A stretch of 64,000 nt of DNA from Megaleporinus macrocephalus (lineage: Eukaryota > Chordata > Actinopteri > Characiformes > Anostomidae), in NCBI GenBank assembly GCA_021613375.1, contig CM038705.1:12724711-12788710 (forward strand), in the 5' to 3' direction. A program made the translations under genes and the position numbers. Below the pieces are notes generated by a model. It was not told where the DNA came from and searched no databases. It was given only the letters and a program-made list of their open reading frames with translations. Below are positions 1-11,365 of the stretch, one piece after another. How positions within the stretch are numbered: the stretch's first letter is position 1; every line of letters starts with the position of its first letter.

Positions 1-526
1 GTGCTGGCAGAAATCTGATTACTGACTGACTCATGTAGACCTGGAGGTTTCCCATTTTCTGATTACTCAGTTGGATAAAATTTTTTCCACGTTTATGTCT
101 GTGTAATCACACTCACTGTCACAATCATCAGACAATATAATTAGAACCATATCTTGTAATAACTTTCTAAGAGGGAGCTTTTAGAGGCATTAAGCTCTTC
201 AGACATCTGGTTCCCATCAACACCACTGTGAGTCGATCAGCTTCTGTAGGAAGCATTTTACATCAAACCACTATAAATGACTTTTAGATCTTAGCACCTG
301 AATTTTGTTGGTGAAAAGTAGCTGGAATTCTCCTTTAATTGTTATAACATGGAACATAAACAAAAACACATGCATTAGACAGAGAAGCTTTTCTGATCTG
401 CTTTTTATATTTACAGTATGTACATATATTACAATATCTTGTTTGTTTGCACAAGACAAACACAAGATAACTGAGCTTTGCTGCTTCTTCTGTTGGTTTT
501 GTTGGCTGGCTAACATGATCCTATGT
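1..526 (-). repeat. Conserved 3' flank of kinase unit 0
   Basis: This is the start of the tandem unit. The same sequence recurs at about 11,366-11,950, 39,593-40,174 and 63,393-63,960. On the minus strand the part between about 60 and 260 reads as an open frame in unit 1 (11,475-11,675) containing the stretch TVVLMGTRCLKSLMPLK and ending in an acidic tract. No known domain was recognised. It may be the untranslated or terminal part of an older gene. Its function is unknown, and conservation is expected anyway from the recent duplication. Confidence 0.6.
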
Positions 527-1101
527 TGACACGATGCACTGAAACCAATCGTGCTGCTGTGTCTACTGCAAATTAGGCCTCCTGGTTGGGTTGCGCTGCA
601 GTCACCAGCCAATTAGATCACGGCATTCTGTACAGAGAGATGGGATTGAGAGAGATGCATCACCACCAAATCAATCTCTGAAGCGCAGTTGCCCACCAAT
701 TAGGTCATCATCCCCAACATCAGTACCCCTAGGAACCAAACAGTTGCAGGACCTCCATTATACCTCCCTTCCAGAAGAAACTCAGGAGGGCAGTATTCAC
801 ACAGACATTCATTACTGTACTAACATTTAACAGCTAAGTTGCAGGTCTTACCTTCAAAAACATTTAATCCAAACTTCCTGATGACATCACTGCAAACTAA
901 GCCAATCAGCTTGACCTCCAAGGTGTCCAGCTTAATCAACAGCTCTTCTGGTTTGATGTTGCGGTGCAGGACACCTCGATCATGGCACTGGACTGCTGCC
1001 GCTATCAACTGCCACATTATGAGTCGTGCGATGTGCTCAGTGACGTAACCTCCACAGACCTCAAGTTCACTGAGCAAGCTCTCGCAAGGCTCTGGGTGCT
1101 C
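527..1101 (-). pseudogene. Decayed, truncated PIM-like kinase copy (unit 0)
   Basis: On the minus strand this follows directly on the stop codon of the intact kinase gene. It begins in the middle of the large catalytic exon at EHPEPCESL, so the glycine loop and catalytic lysine exons are missing. The catalytic loop reads HRNIKPEE (the Asp of HRD is Asn) and the DFG triplet is replaced by GLV. An exon donor remains near 850. A shortened C-lobe exon lies at about 670-790, and a last-exon copy at about 527-636 has in-frame stops. It is therefore a non-functional tandem paralogue. Equivalent remnants lie in units 1 and 2. Confidence 0.85.
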
Positions 1102-3419
1102 CTACACTGAAGCGTTGCATTGAAACCAATCGTGCTGCTGGATCTGCTGCAAGTTAGGCCTCCTGGTCGGATTGCGCTGCAGGCACCAGCCAATTAGATC
1201 GCGGCACTCTGTACAGAGGGATGGGATTGGATGTGAGAGAGAAGCTTCACCACCAAATCAATCTTCTCTTTCATTCTCTACATTTCAAAAGCACCACCAA
1301 GAATATACATTTAGGGATGTCAGGCCTGTACTGCACAATTCTTCAGTCTTTTAATATTCACCTCCAAATGTAGCTTTTTTCTTTGTTCTTCTTTTATAAG
1401 TTACAAGCTTAATGGTATAAACCATTTGTTTACCAGGATGATGTTATTTATCTTACCATCAGACAGGCCATCACTGAAGCGAAGCTCCCTACCAATTATT
1501 TCATCGTCGTTGAAGAAGGGAAGGTACCCACAAACCATCCCGAACATCAGTACCCCTAGGGACCAAACAGTTGCAGGACCTGCATGATACCTCCCTTCCA
1601 GAAGAAACTCAGGAGGGCAGTATTCGTTTGTGCCTAAGAAACATGAAAGAGGAAGAGAAATAAACAGAGCTGAGCACAGACATTTGGTTCTGTACTAATA
1701 ATTAACAGCTAAGTTGCAGGTCTTACCTGAAAAAGCGTTGTATCCAGATTCCTTGATGACATCACCACAACCTAAGTCAATCAGCTTGACCTCCATGGTG
1801 TCCAGCTTGATCAACAGGTTCTCTGGCTTGATGTCGCGGTGCAGGACACCTCGCTCATGGCACTGGACTGTTGCCTCCACCGACTGCCACATTAAAAGTC
1901 GTGCGATGCGCTCACTGATGTGACCTCCACAGACCTCAATTACATAGCGCAAGCTCTCGCACGGCTCAGGGTGCTCCAGAACCAAGATGTAGCGGTTAGG
2001 CTCATCAAACCACTCAATGAGTTGGACGATGGCTTGGCTGATGGGTTGCTGGCAGATCTGCAGCAGAGCCACCTCCACAGGCACAACCTTAAGCTCATTA
2101 GGCTGCAGGAGGATAGATAGATGGTGAGGAATTATAATGAAGAACATGGGGAGAACCTCATGGCAGTTTGGGATCTCTATGTTTTACTACTAGTATTTAA
2201 TTCAGTCTAAGGTTGCAGGTGCACTTACACTTTGAATATATCGGCCACCATCATATTTCTGTACAAATTTGATGGCCACCTGCACAAAAACACAACAACA
2301 TAATAAGACTTGAAGAACTGAAAGGACAAGAGAAGAGATGATGAGCGTAAAATTGAATTTGGGGAGTGAATGAGCTCAGAACCTGTAGGCCGTCGGATAC
2401 CCGTTGTCCTTTAAAGACAGATCCGAAGCCTCCTTCTCCCAGTTTCGCTCCAACAGTGTAACGTGTGGCGAAGGTGTCTATGGAAAACAGAGTTACAGAT
2501 GAATAACAGCTGCTTTTAGATACCCTAGCATGAAAGTGAAGTGTGGATGATTTCGGTGAACTGGACATTGGACTGACCAGTCTTGGAGGCTGTCTTCTCT
2601 TTACGAGCCCCTCTTTTAGGCGGTTTCACTGCCACTTTCCTCTTTTTTCTTGTCGGGGCTTCAGTGTCCAGGAGATCTGGCGCTTCAACATGTCCTTTCT
2701 TAGCAGAGCAATTGTTTGTGCCCTGCAGGACAGTCTGGCTACAGCCCTCCTCTGATCGTTTTCTCTTTCCCTCTGAATACACGACCATCATTTGAACATT
2801 AAAAGCAATTTCATATAAAATAAGCTAAACATATTATTTTAGATTTACTGGTTGTGATTTAGATTCTAGTATCACACCAGCTCACTGTAAATATGAATCA
2901 TTTGAATAATTATAGTACATTGACGATGAAGTAAAGTGAAGTGTGGATGATTTTGGTGAACTGGGCATTGGACTAACCAGGCTTGGAGGCTGTGTTCTGT
3001 GTTTGAGTCTCTCTTTTGGGCGCTTTCACTGCCACTTTCCTCTTTTTCCTCAAGGGGGCTTCAGTATCCAGGATATCCGGCCCATTCTTAGCAGAGCAGT
3101 TGTTTTTGCCCCGCAGGACATTCTGGCTACAGCCCTCCTCTGACCGTTTTCTCTTTCGATCTGAACACAGGATATTAAATAGAATTTCATACAAAATAAG
3201 ATAAACATATTATAGTATTCATACCACCATTAATACATTACAGTAATGATACCTCTAGGGAGATACACTCTATTATCAGTTGATTTTCAAAAACCTTTTA
3301 ACTTTTTTTAACTGCACAGATGATCATATAAGTTTCTAAATAATCTTGTTTTTTCATCCAAAACACAGTTAAACTGTTAGACGTGTTGAACAACCTTTGC
3401 GTGCAGTGCGCTGGTCCAT
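1102..3419 (-). CDS. PIM-like serine/threonine kinase, unit 0 (8 exons)
   Basis: Spliced gene with exons 3395-3419, 2978-3160, 2578-2772, 2383-2477, 2229-2279, 1727-2102, 1457-1633 and 1102-1208. Borders follow GT/AG signals and all phases agree, giving about 402 residues. Residues 9-134 are a low-complexity, Lys/Arg-rich N-terminal extension encoded by two related exons. The kinase domain follows: glycine loop GEGGFGSV (148-155), VAIK lysine (170), HRDIKPENLL (Asp 273), and CPPEF with ATVWSLGV in the C-lobe. The last exon begins ECRDLIGWC, as in PIM kinases. The metal-binding triplet is DLG, not the DFG of units 1 and 2; DLG occurs in some active kinases, so activity cannot be excluded. PIM kinases are constitutively active Ser/Thr kinases acting in survival and growth signalling. 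The basic extension suggests nuclear location (inference). The ATG in 3417-3419 is the only start joining in phase. Confidence 0.85.
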
Positions 3420-4299
3420 TATCTGCTGTACGAACTCAAAGCTACCTGCAGATTCACAGTTTTCAGGATAGAGTTCACTGATAATCGCTCAGACAAGACG
3501 TATGAAACGTTATCTTCTGGTCGTCTGACTGGAATCTGAGAAACTCCTCACTCAGACTGTCATGATTCTAATCCATTATGACATCATAAAGACTGCTTTC
3601 TCATCAGGATCAATGTAGGTTGCCATGGCGCTGTTTAGAATTTTCCCCATGTATATCAGTTCTTTCAGATTTTATACCCTAAAGTCTAAACAGACTGAAC
3701 TCTGACTCTGTAATCTCACTTTTGCTTTGCTTAGTATAGCAAACCACATACTGTATACCTCTTACTGCATCAATATATACTGTATACCAAGGTGTCACTA
3801 AAGATTCATGGATAAGCCTGTATTGGGGGTCTCAGGGAATGGGCCCCATAGAATATTTTTTTTTTCCGGCTTCAGAATCTTTACAAGTGTATCAAAAATG
3901 GTTATTTATTCAACTTGACAGACAGTAGCTGTTTCTGTTCATAGTTTGTATTAAGTACAGAGCTAATATGAATATGAATATGAAATCCATTCACTTACAA
4001 TACACACAGATCAATCAAAGGTACTGAAGTCCAGCAGTGCTCTGTCCTCTCTCTAAGATAAGCTGCGGCTCATCAACACACTGCTCCAAATATATAAGGG
4101 AACGCTTAAATCACACATCAGATCTCGATGAACCAAAATCACAAGTTGAACATCTTTAATAATAACTGTGTAAGAACAACATGACAAAACAGTCACTGGA
4201 AATCATCTACACACTAAGGACCGGATTCAATATTACACCCAAAGTAAACTAATGAAATCACAGACTGATCCAATTTCATGAATTATATCACTGCAACCA
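3420..4299 (-). promoter_or_regulatory. 5' flank of unit 0 kinase gene
   Basis: This sequence lies upstream of the minus-strand start codon and is shared with 14,927-15,430 plus 16,200-16,650 and with 43,019-43,500 plus 44,390-44,800. The first 250 bases probably hold the 5' untranslated region and promoter because they are well conserved across units, but no TATA box could be assigned. Units 1 and 2 have an extra insertion or duplication of about 0.85 kb inside this flank that unit 0 lacks. Confidence 0.4.
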
Positions 4300-4505
4300 T
4301 GTGACTCGGTAGAGTGTATGACCCCTTTGTACCTGTATGCGCTCCTGATGAGAGGATGGATGTTGTCCTGGGGGTTTGTCCTCCCAGACCTGGATCAGTG
4401 ATCTCCTGGACAGTCTATGGTGCTATTTGGTGGAACCAGTTATACTGATACACAATGTTTCAGAGGATCAGTTGGATTCAGGTTTGTGGATGTGAGAGCC
4501 AGTGT
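4300..4505 (-). mobile_element. Tc1/mariner-like transposase remnant
   Basis: The minus strand holds a degraded C-terminal end of a DDE transposase of the Tc1/mariner type found widely in fish. Recognisable pieces are the equivalents of NLNP, a WED tract and a final GGH-like end. Stops interrupt every frame and no inverted repeats are visible, so this is a dead fragment. Confidence 0.5.
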
Positions 4506-4641
4506 TGGAATTTGGTATGGGATTTTTTTTTCCACACTGCTGGAAAAACAGGGAAGTCTATCATCTTACTATCAGTGCTCATGAAGCAAATCTCTCAACT
4601 TCTTATGTGGAGTTCTGCTAGAGTTTCTTAAAGACCTTCAT

Positions 4642-4905
4642 TCATACCAGTACAGAACAAAGTTCAAATTTCCAGAAAGCCTCCCTCTGTAATAATCTTT
4701 CATCCTCATCTCTTCTTTTCAACAAAACCTTCTCAATGCCAGGACACACGTCTAACAGAGAATGTTTATCTGATTCAAAATGCTGAAATATGTATGGAGC
4801 TGTATGTTCAGTCATTCTGGTCCACAAAGCACGTGTAGTTTTACCAACAAACAGTAACCAACAAAAACACATGATGATATAACAACATGTGCAGATCAAC
4901 AGGTT
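4642..4905 (-). pseudogene. Penelope-like element GIY-YIG endonuclease fragment
   Basis: An 85-residue minus-strand frame contains GKTTRALWTRMTEH, followed by a spaced His-rich segment, GIEKVLLKRRDEDERLL and LQREAFWKF. These are features of the C-terminal GIY-YIG endonuclease of Penelope-like retroelements, which nicks target DNA for reverse transcription. The reverse transcriptase part is absent. The fragment abuts the BEL/Pao remnant at about 4,905, so one was truncated by the other's arrival or by deletion. Confidence 0.6.
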
Positions 4906-4925
4906 ATGAATCGTCTATTCTTGTA

Positions 4926-5916
4926 GAGAACAGCTTATACGACCCGCTAGGGTTCATTGCTCCAGTCATACTGCAAGGGAAAGCATTAGTGCGAGAAATC
5001 TCAACAGAACAGTAGTGGGACACTCCACTCAACTCGGAAAAAGAATCAAAATGAGAAATGTGGAGAGATTCACTAAATGCCCTGGAAGATCTAATAAAGA
5101 AGTAAAGTTAAATAAAGAGGTGCTATATCCCCTTCCCTTCCACACATAGAAAAGTACTCTGCATTTTCTGCAATGCATCTACAGCAGCAATGGGGCGGTT
5201 TCCTACCTGACAACAATTGATGCCAATGGCAACCTGCATGTGGGTTCATAATTGGAAAGTCCAAGCTGGCCCCCCGGCCTGCCCATACCATCCCCCGCCT
5301 TGAACTTTGCGTAGTCAGACTGGCAGTTCAGATGTATGAGCTGATCAGGGATGAAATGGACATTCATGTGAATACTGTCAGGTTTTTCACTGACAGCAGA
5401 ATTGTGCTGGGCTACATTCATAATTCATCCAGACATTTTTACGTGTATGTGTCCAACAGGGTGACCCGCATCAGAGGATCCACTCACCCAGACCAGTGGT
5501 CATACATCCACACAAACCAAAACCCTGCAGACCATGCAACCAGATTTATGCCAGCAGAGCAGCTTCAGCAAAGCAGTTGGCCCTCCGGTCCCAGTTTCCT
5601 ATCACGCAACAGCCCAGAGGAAATTCCGAAGTCTCACAACTTCACCTTGGTGGAGCCTGACACAGATGCAGAGATTAGGCCCGAAGTCACCACCCTGGCT
5701 ACCAGATCCTTGAGCTCCCAGCTGGGCTCACAGCAGTTTGAAAGATTCTCCCAGTGGAAAAATCTCTGCAGGACAACAGCCAGACTCATCCACAGTGCTG
5801 CAGCCTTCAAGGGAAGCCCTGCCAGTTCAAAGCATAAAGAGTGGAACTGTTTCACAGACAGACTCTCCATAAGCGAACTGTCAAAGGCAAAGAGTGTGAT
5901 TATTCATGCCATTTAA
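4926..5916 (+). pseudogene. BEL/Pao pol, RT end and RNase H region
   Basis: The frame begins with SLYDPLGFIAPVILQGKALV, the conserved BEL/Pao motif after the reverse transcriptase palm, and hits a stop at about 5,010. An open frame resumes near 5,221 with IIGKSKLAP and IPRLEL, then runs as a 194-residue frame from 5,332 containing FFTDSRIVLGYIHN (RNase H Asp), QWSYIHTNQNPADHATR and a stop at 5,916. These motifs are diagnostic for BEL/Pao. The piece is one polyprotein segment interrupted by mutations. No host function is implied. Confidence 0.75.
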
Positions 5917-6127
5917 CAGGATGCTTTGGAAGAGGAATTGAATCGCCTGAAGGAAGGCAAGACCCTTCCAAAACAAAGCCCACTCAAAAAGCTCAACATA
6001 GTCACCGTCAAAGACAACCTTCTGCAGGTCGGAGGTCGTCTGTCATCAGCACCTGATCTGTCAAGAGAGGAAAACATCCTTTGATTATCCCACATACACA
6101 CCACATTGCTACACTTCTGGTGAGACC

Positions 6128-7243
6128 CTACCATGAGCAGGTAGTGCACCAGGGCGACACATAACTGAGGGAGCAGTCAGAGCAGCAGGGTACTGGATTA
6201 TTGGTGGAAAGCACCTTGTGTCCTCCGTCAATCACAAGTGTGTGACCTGCCGAAGGCTTCGTGGGCAGCTGCTGGACCAGAAAATGGCAGACCTGCCCGC
6301 CGACAGACTCACACCTGAGCCTCCATTCACCCACGTAGGCCTGGATGTCTAAGGGCCGTGGGCCATCGTGACGCGGAGTACAAGAGGAGTAAGCGCAGAC
6401 AGTAAGAGCTGGGCAGTCATTTTCACCTGCATGGCCACCAGAGCTGTTCACTTGGAGCTGCTTGAATCCATGACAACTGACAGCTTCATCAATGCTCTAA
6501 GAAGATATATTGCACTACGTGGGCCGGCCAGGCTTCTCCGTTCTGACAGAGGCACTAACTTTGTTGGAGCCTGTAAAGAACTGGGCATTAACATGGAAGA
6601 CACAACCATAACGGCTTACCTGCAAAGCAAGGGGTGCTCTTGGGTTTTCAACCCGCCACATGCCTCACATATGGGGGGTGCATGGGAAAGGCCTATTGGT
6701 ATTGCCAGACGCATCCTAGATGTGATGCTACTTCAGACTGGATACGCTCACCTCACACACGAGGTCTTAAGCACTCTCATGGCTGAAGTGATGGCTGTCA
6801 TCAACGCCAGACCCCTGGTGTCCATGTCCTCTGACCCCGATATGCCAACAGTCCTCACACCTGCAATGCTGCTCACCCAGAAAATAAGCACTGTCTCAGC
6901 ACCTTCTGGAAACTTCCAAATGGACGAGCTGCATGGAAAACAGTGGAAGCACGTGCAATACCTAGCGAATACCTTTTGGAAAAGATGGAAAAGGGACTAC
7001 TTGTCCACGTTGCAAGGTCGGCGAAAGTGGACTGAAGATTGGCCGAATGTCAAGCCCGGTGATGTCGTTCTGTTAAAAAACAGCAAAGCCCACAGGAATG
7101 AATGGCCTGTGGGAGTGGTCATGAACACCCTGCTAAGCAGTGACAAGAGGATCCGTAAGGTGGAAGTTAAAGTAGTAAAAGACGGGACTATTAAGGTGCT
7201 CTTAAGGCCAATCTCAGAACTAGTTGCTCTTCTCTCTGAGTGA
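6128..7243 (+). pseudogene. BEL/Pao integrase and C-terminal domain
   Basis: The integrase starts with the CRRLRGQ segment of the zinc-binding region at about 6,245 and continues with MADLPADRLTPEPPFTHVGLDV. A TAA stop directly after the first catalytic Asp splits the frame. The downstream 291-residue frame (6,368-7,243) carries the second Asp in SDRGTNFVGA and the Glu in GGAWER, then the DUF5641-like end (WKHVQYLANTFWKRW, GDVVLLK, WPVGVV). So all three DDE residues are present, but one nonsense codon separates the first from the rest. Confidence 0.8.
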
Positions 7244-7337
7244 AGTAAGAAATGTCTTTGCCACTAGAGTTTGAGTACAATTTCAGTTTAATTAAGGAAG
7301 TTTGTAGTGGCATAATAGTATTATACCAAGTAGGGAG

Positions 7338-7698
7338 TGTTCTGCCTTCCCTAAGGAAAGGATTGTTGAATTCATTTTCTAGAGAAACTTGCCTTTAGAC
7401 AGTTAGATACTGCCACCTAGTGGCTATTTTGTTATTAGGAACAGCAAGCATTCTGTCCCCACCTATTTCCTGGTTTGTTTTGGGGGGGAGTGGAGGCCAT
7501 TTTCAGTGTTCAGACTTAATTTTCAGACTTCAGTGTTCCGCTCTGAGTATCCATCTTAGCCTTTTGAGTTTTGGACATTATTTGTCTTTTTATCTTTTTC
7601 AACCAAGTCTGTATTACGCTTGCTGATTTCTTCAAGTAAACACGTGAAAAGTGGAGTTATTTGAAGACCTGGGGTTAACTAGCCCTGATAATTCATCA
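7338..7698 (+). repeat. Probable 3' LTR of the BEL/Pao element
   Basis: The stretch starts TGTTCTGCC right after a short purine run (agtagggag) and ends in ttcatca, about 95 bases downstream of the pol stop. This fits the position and TG...CA ends of an LTR, but no partner LTR is present in the window, so the borders are inferred. Confidence 0.4.
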
Positions 7699-8500
7699 AG
7701 ACGCAGTGCGAGGCATAGGAGGCATCCACCTCCACAACGAAAGGTCACATGGGATCTGTGTGCTGTAGTATAGGTGTAGTTTTTCAAAAGCCCTCTCGGC
7801 CTGGAGATTGTAGTCTAACCTCTTGGTATTGCCCTTAAGTAGGGAAGTTAGAGAAGATCCAACTTCGTGAACTCTGTGGCTCTTCTGAGTTGTACCAGAG
7901 CAGTAAGGATATGATTTGTTAATAGAGTTTAGGCCCCGATAGTCTATACAAGGTCTGAGACCACCATCCTTTTCCATAACGAAGAAAAAGCTGGCAGCTG
8001 CAGGAGAGGTAGAAAGATGTATATAATCCTGGGCTACTGCCTACTGTATGGCTGTCTCCTCCACTTGAGTAAGTAGGTATACGGAGGTAGGCTCCGGAGC
8101 AGATGAGATGTTAACTTGATCTATTTGATCAAAGATATTGTGTAGATTCATGGATATCTGTGATAGATGGTTGTGCTGTTCAATTTGTTGTTTTGCAAAT
8201 GCCACCAGAACAAGTGAGTCGGGGAAGCAGAGGGTGAGAGAGAGTTGTGATTGATATGTTGTGAACATGTGGGGGTGATGTCATCGGGAAGTGCACTCTA
8301 GGAATTAATGCCAGGAGTCAGGAATTGCTGTCAGCGGGACGTACTGATACTGTGCTGGATTAAAATTATTTTCTAAACATATTTATGAAGGATAACAAAA
8401 GAAAAAAATTAAGAAAAAGAAGTAAATTGGACTGAAAGTGTAAAAGCAGCAATGAAAAGTCACTTTTTGTTTTACGTTCAGGAAAACGCCAGTGAACCGC
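7699..8500 (-). pseudogene. Gypsy-1 retrotransposon fragment (unit 0)
   Basis: Minus-strand Ty3/gypsy remnant. It holds a reverse transcriptase piece with [18 protein letters not shown] (about 7,920-7,980) and a gag-end piece (8,085-8,500) joined directly to it at about 8,085. In units 1 and 2 the same parts are separated by protease and linker (21.2-24.3 kb, 49.9-52.9 kb). The central 2 kb was therefore lost here. It is shared with the other units and so probably predates the duplication. Confidence 0.7.
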
Positions 8501-8509
8501 CATTCTTCA

Positions 8510-9960
8510 AGATTTCTAGTCAAGTTTATTTATATAGCGCTTTTTACAACAATGTTGTCTCAAAGCAGCTTTACAGAGTTTTGAAAACAGACAGTTACAA
8601 CATATTTCCCCCAGTGAGCAAGCCAGAGGCAACAGTGGCAAGAAAAAACTCAGACTGGAGGAAGAAACCTTGAGAGGAACCAGACTCACAAGGGGAGACC
8701 CATCCTCTCCTGGTCAAACAGTATTTACAATTTAATAAACTAAATATCAAAGAAAAGAGTCTCTGTTTGAAATCTGGATAGCAAAGATTTAGAAGCTGCA
8801 CAGGTAGAGGCAGTCTCTGACTGAGGCAGTCTCTGACTGAGTATGTAAAGTGGGCGTGAGCTGAAACAGTCCCATCCTATCTCAATGCTGGTGCATCTGG
8901 ATGGCACAGTGATGTAACTGAGGGTGTAGCAGTTGACACAAATGGGCAGGAGAGCTGGCTGGTAATGGCTGGGGAGGAGGCCCTGATGGTCAGTCCTTCA
9001 ACAGCGTTTAACAGACAGGAGGACAGTCATTACCTCAGGAAGAGTAAAGAGAGAAAGTTAGTTGGGCTCAGGAGTATGACTGTAAAGAATATGAATATTC
9101 AGAATTTTAGAGTGTGGCTGGAGACTCCGGCAGTTCTAACTATAACAACCTAAACTAAATGGAGAGAACCAGAAGGTAACATGGACATGAAAGCACCCTG
9201 AGACACTGGGATCCCCCCACCGTCAACAAACCTGTGTGTTCGCGTGAAGTGGTGGGACAAGAGCACCAACATCTCAGTTTACTATAAACCTCTGTGTCTA
9301 AGAACCCCCAGATCTCCTGCCTTTATCTAAAACGGAAGATTAATTACCAAAAGCTAAACTAAACAAATATGTTTTCAGTCTAGACTTAAAAGTTGAGACA
9401 ATGTCAGAATCCCGAACATTAACTGGGAGATTATTCCACAATTTAGGGTCTTTGTAGGAAAAAGCTCCCCCCCCTATGGAAGTCTTCTGAATTATAGGAA
9501 CCAATAGAAGACCAGCATCCTGTGATCTAAGTAAGTGGCAGTTCATAATAAGAAATAAGATTTTGCAGGTACTCTGGTGCGAGACCATGCACGGCTTTAT
9601 ACGTCAGTAAAAGAATTTTATAGTCGATGCAGAATTTAACAGGAAGCCAGTGTAGCTGATAAAACTGGACTGATGTGATGGAATGTTCTGGTTTTAGTTA
9701 GTACTCTAGCTGCAGCATTCTGAACTAACTGAAGATTATTCAGGTTCCAGCTGGAGCATCCTGACAATAATGCCTTACAGTAATCTAGCCTTGAGGTTAT
9801 AAAGGCATGCACTAACTTTTCAGCATTAAACATAGATAATGCATTTCTTAACTTTAAAATGTTTCTCAGGTGAAGAAACGCTGTCCTTGTAATATTAGCT
9901 ATGTGTTGATTAAATGTCATTTCTACACCAACCAACCACAGACATGTAAACAAAATCATT
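8510..9960 (-). mobile_element. L2-like LINE, 5'-truncated
   Basis: Minus-strand non-LTR retrotransposon. Two frames, 9,636-9,959 and 9,340-9,588, carry the C-terminal end of the ORF2 reverse transcriptase: SRLDYCKALLSG, LVQNAAARVLT, then GAFSYKDPKLWNNLPVNVR and FKSRLKTYLFSLAF. They are separated by a frame break. The 3' untranslated region runs down to the fish-typical terminal sequence near 8,515 (tttatttatatagcgcttt). The endonuclease and most of the reverse transcriptase are missing. It is present only in unit 0. Confidence 0.75.
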
Positions 9961-10236
9961 CAGAATGTTTTAATGATAGTTAATTGAAGAAACATTTGCT
10001 AACTCATATTTACTTTGCACTGTCACAACGTCTACAAAGCAAATATTGTCATCCCAAGTTGCCAATCAACCAACATGTGTTTATATGATGTTGAAGATAA
10101 TAAAAGTGGTGAATCTGGTAAAGTTCTGGCAGTTATCTGATTACTCACGTGGTAGTGTAACCAACAGGATCTGTCTCCTTAGATCAGAATAAAATCTAAA
10201 TAAACCTGAGAAATCTTATACAGTAATCAATAAATC
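9961..10236. other. Non-coding stretch at the end of unit 0
   Basis: No gene was seen. The last 85 bases resemble 28,370-28,455 in unit 1 (shared ...gatcagaataaaatctaaa... tract), marking the end of the repeated unit. A short part near 10,128 also resembles the unit start (ctggcag...tctgattact). Confidence 0.5.
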
Positions 10237-11365
10237 ACGTTTCTTTTTTTTGTGAACAATTGTTTTATTGATTTTGGTAAATTATTATTTTCACAGTATA
10301 ACAATATAATATAACAACATACAACCCTCTCCCCCCCTCCTCTCCACCTTCCCCCAACCCCTCCCTCCCCTTCCCTGGGTGTGTTGAAGGATCATTGTGC
10401 AAAACAAAGTACACCAACATTCAGGACAGTACACTAAAAAAAAACAAAATAAATCATATCCTTACCAAGGTGAACTGAAAAGACATGAAAATGCTAATAA
10501 TTAACAGTAAACAACACAGTCATTCAATCAAAACTATGAAGTGTGCAGCATTAGAAAGAGGATAATAAAGCCTCCATAGCCTTGAGCGCATCCCTCCAGG
10601 CATTGATAGTTTTTGATTTGGCGCCATGCATACGGGCAACTGACAACTCCATTGAAATGATATCAAGCGATGACAAAATACACTGACGTCTTGAGACATG
10701 ATGTGGAGGATTCCACCGGCTGACCAGAAGTTTTTTTGCCGCTGTTAGAGCACAAAGTAACAGCCTCTTTTGCTGCATGGAGATTACAAGTGAGGAGAAA
10801 TCATTTGAAAGAAAAATAGGTGCAGAGCATGGAATATTATGGTCCAATACAGCTGTGAGATCCATAGAAATTTGATGCCAAAGATTCTGAACTTGTTCAC
10901 AATACCAAAAATAGTGGAGAAAAGTGCCAAGCTCCCCTGAGGAGCACAAGTTACAAATCGGAGATTGGGCTTAACGCATATGAAACCGTCTTAGTGGAGT
11001 CAAATCAAATCTATGTAGAAATTTTCAATGTATTATTTGGTGATTAGGATTCTTTGAAGCTAAACTGATAATTTCCCACGCAGAATTCTCGAAGAATTCT
11101 GAATCCTCCAAAACGAGGTCGTTGGGCCAGACTGCACAGAGCCCAAGCTGTTTGTAAGAGGCTTTAATTAAAAAAGTATAAATATTAGAGGCCGAGCTAG
11201 ACTGGTTACTGGAATAGACCGCTTCAAGCACTGGATGGAGCTGTAATACAAAGTTTAAGGAGGCTCTATGTGAGCTAAGGGCCGATTTAAGCTGGAGATA
11301 CCTAAAGAAAGAGGAACCAGGTAAATTAAATTGCTCTCTGATGTCCCTAATGAATGACGTTTCTT
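10237..11365 (-). mobile_element. L1-like LINE insertion with target duplication
   Basis: A 5'-truncated L1-type element on the minus strand is flanked by the 9-base target duplication acgtttctt (10,237-10,245 and 11,357-11,365). A short poly-A (T-run at 10,246-10,250) marks its 3' end. The frames at 10,551-10,949 and 11,025-11,231 are the C-terminal end of ORF2, with a Cys-rich CNLCSSGELGTFLHYFW motif in the expected place. It lies exactly between unit 0 and unit 1 and is absent from the other unit borders, so it inserted after the first duplication. Confidence 0.8.

Larger units (their letters stand above)
4906..7698 (+). mobile_element. Degraded BEL/Pao LTR retrotransposon
   Basis: Plus-strand remains of a BEL/Pao polyprotein in normal domain order: end of reverse transcriptase (YDPLGFIAP at about 4,940), RNase H-like region, integrase, and the C-terminal DUF5641-like domain. 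A likely 3' LTR follows. The gag, protease and most of the reverse transcriptase are missing, no 5' LTR is seen, and stops or frameshifts break the frame. It is a 5'-truncated dead copy found only in unit 0. Confidence 0.8.

Noticed and set aside
820..1077. A second active kinase gene in each unit
   Set aside because: The catalytic Asp and DFG are lost, the N-lobe exons are missing and the last exon has stops.
1714..1923. Plus-strand frames opposite the kinase exons (also at 13,137 and 41,344)
   Set aside because: Shadow frames antisense to the conserved catalytic exon. No splice or domain support.
6128..6451. Minus-strand 107-residue frame
   Set aside because: Antisense shadow of the BEL/Pao integrase.
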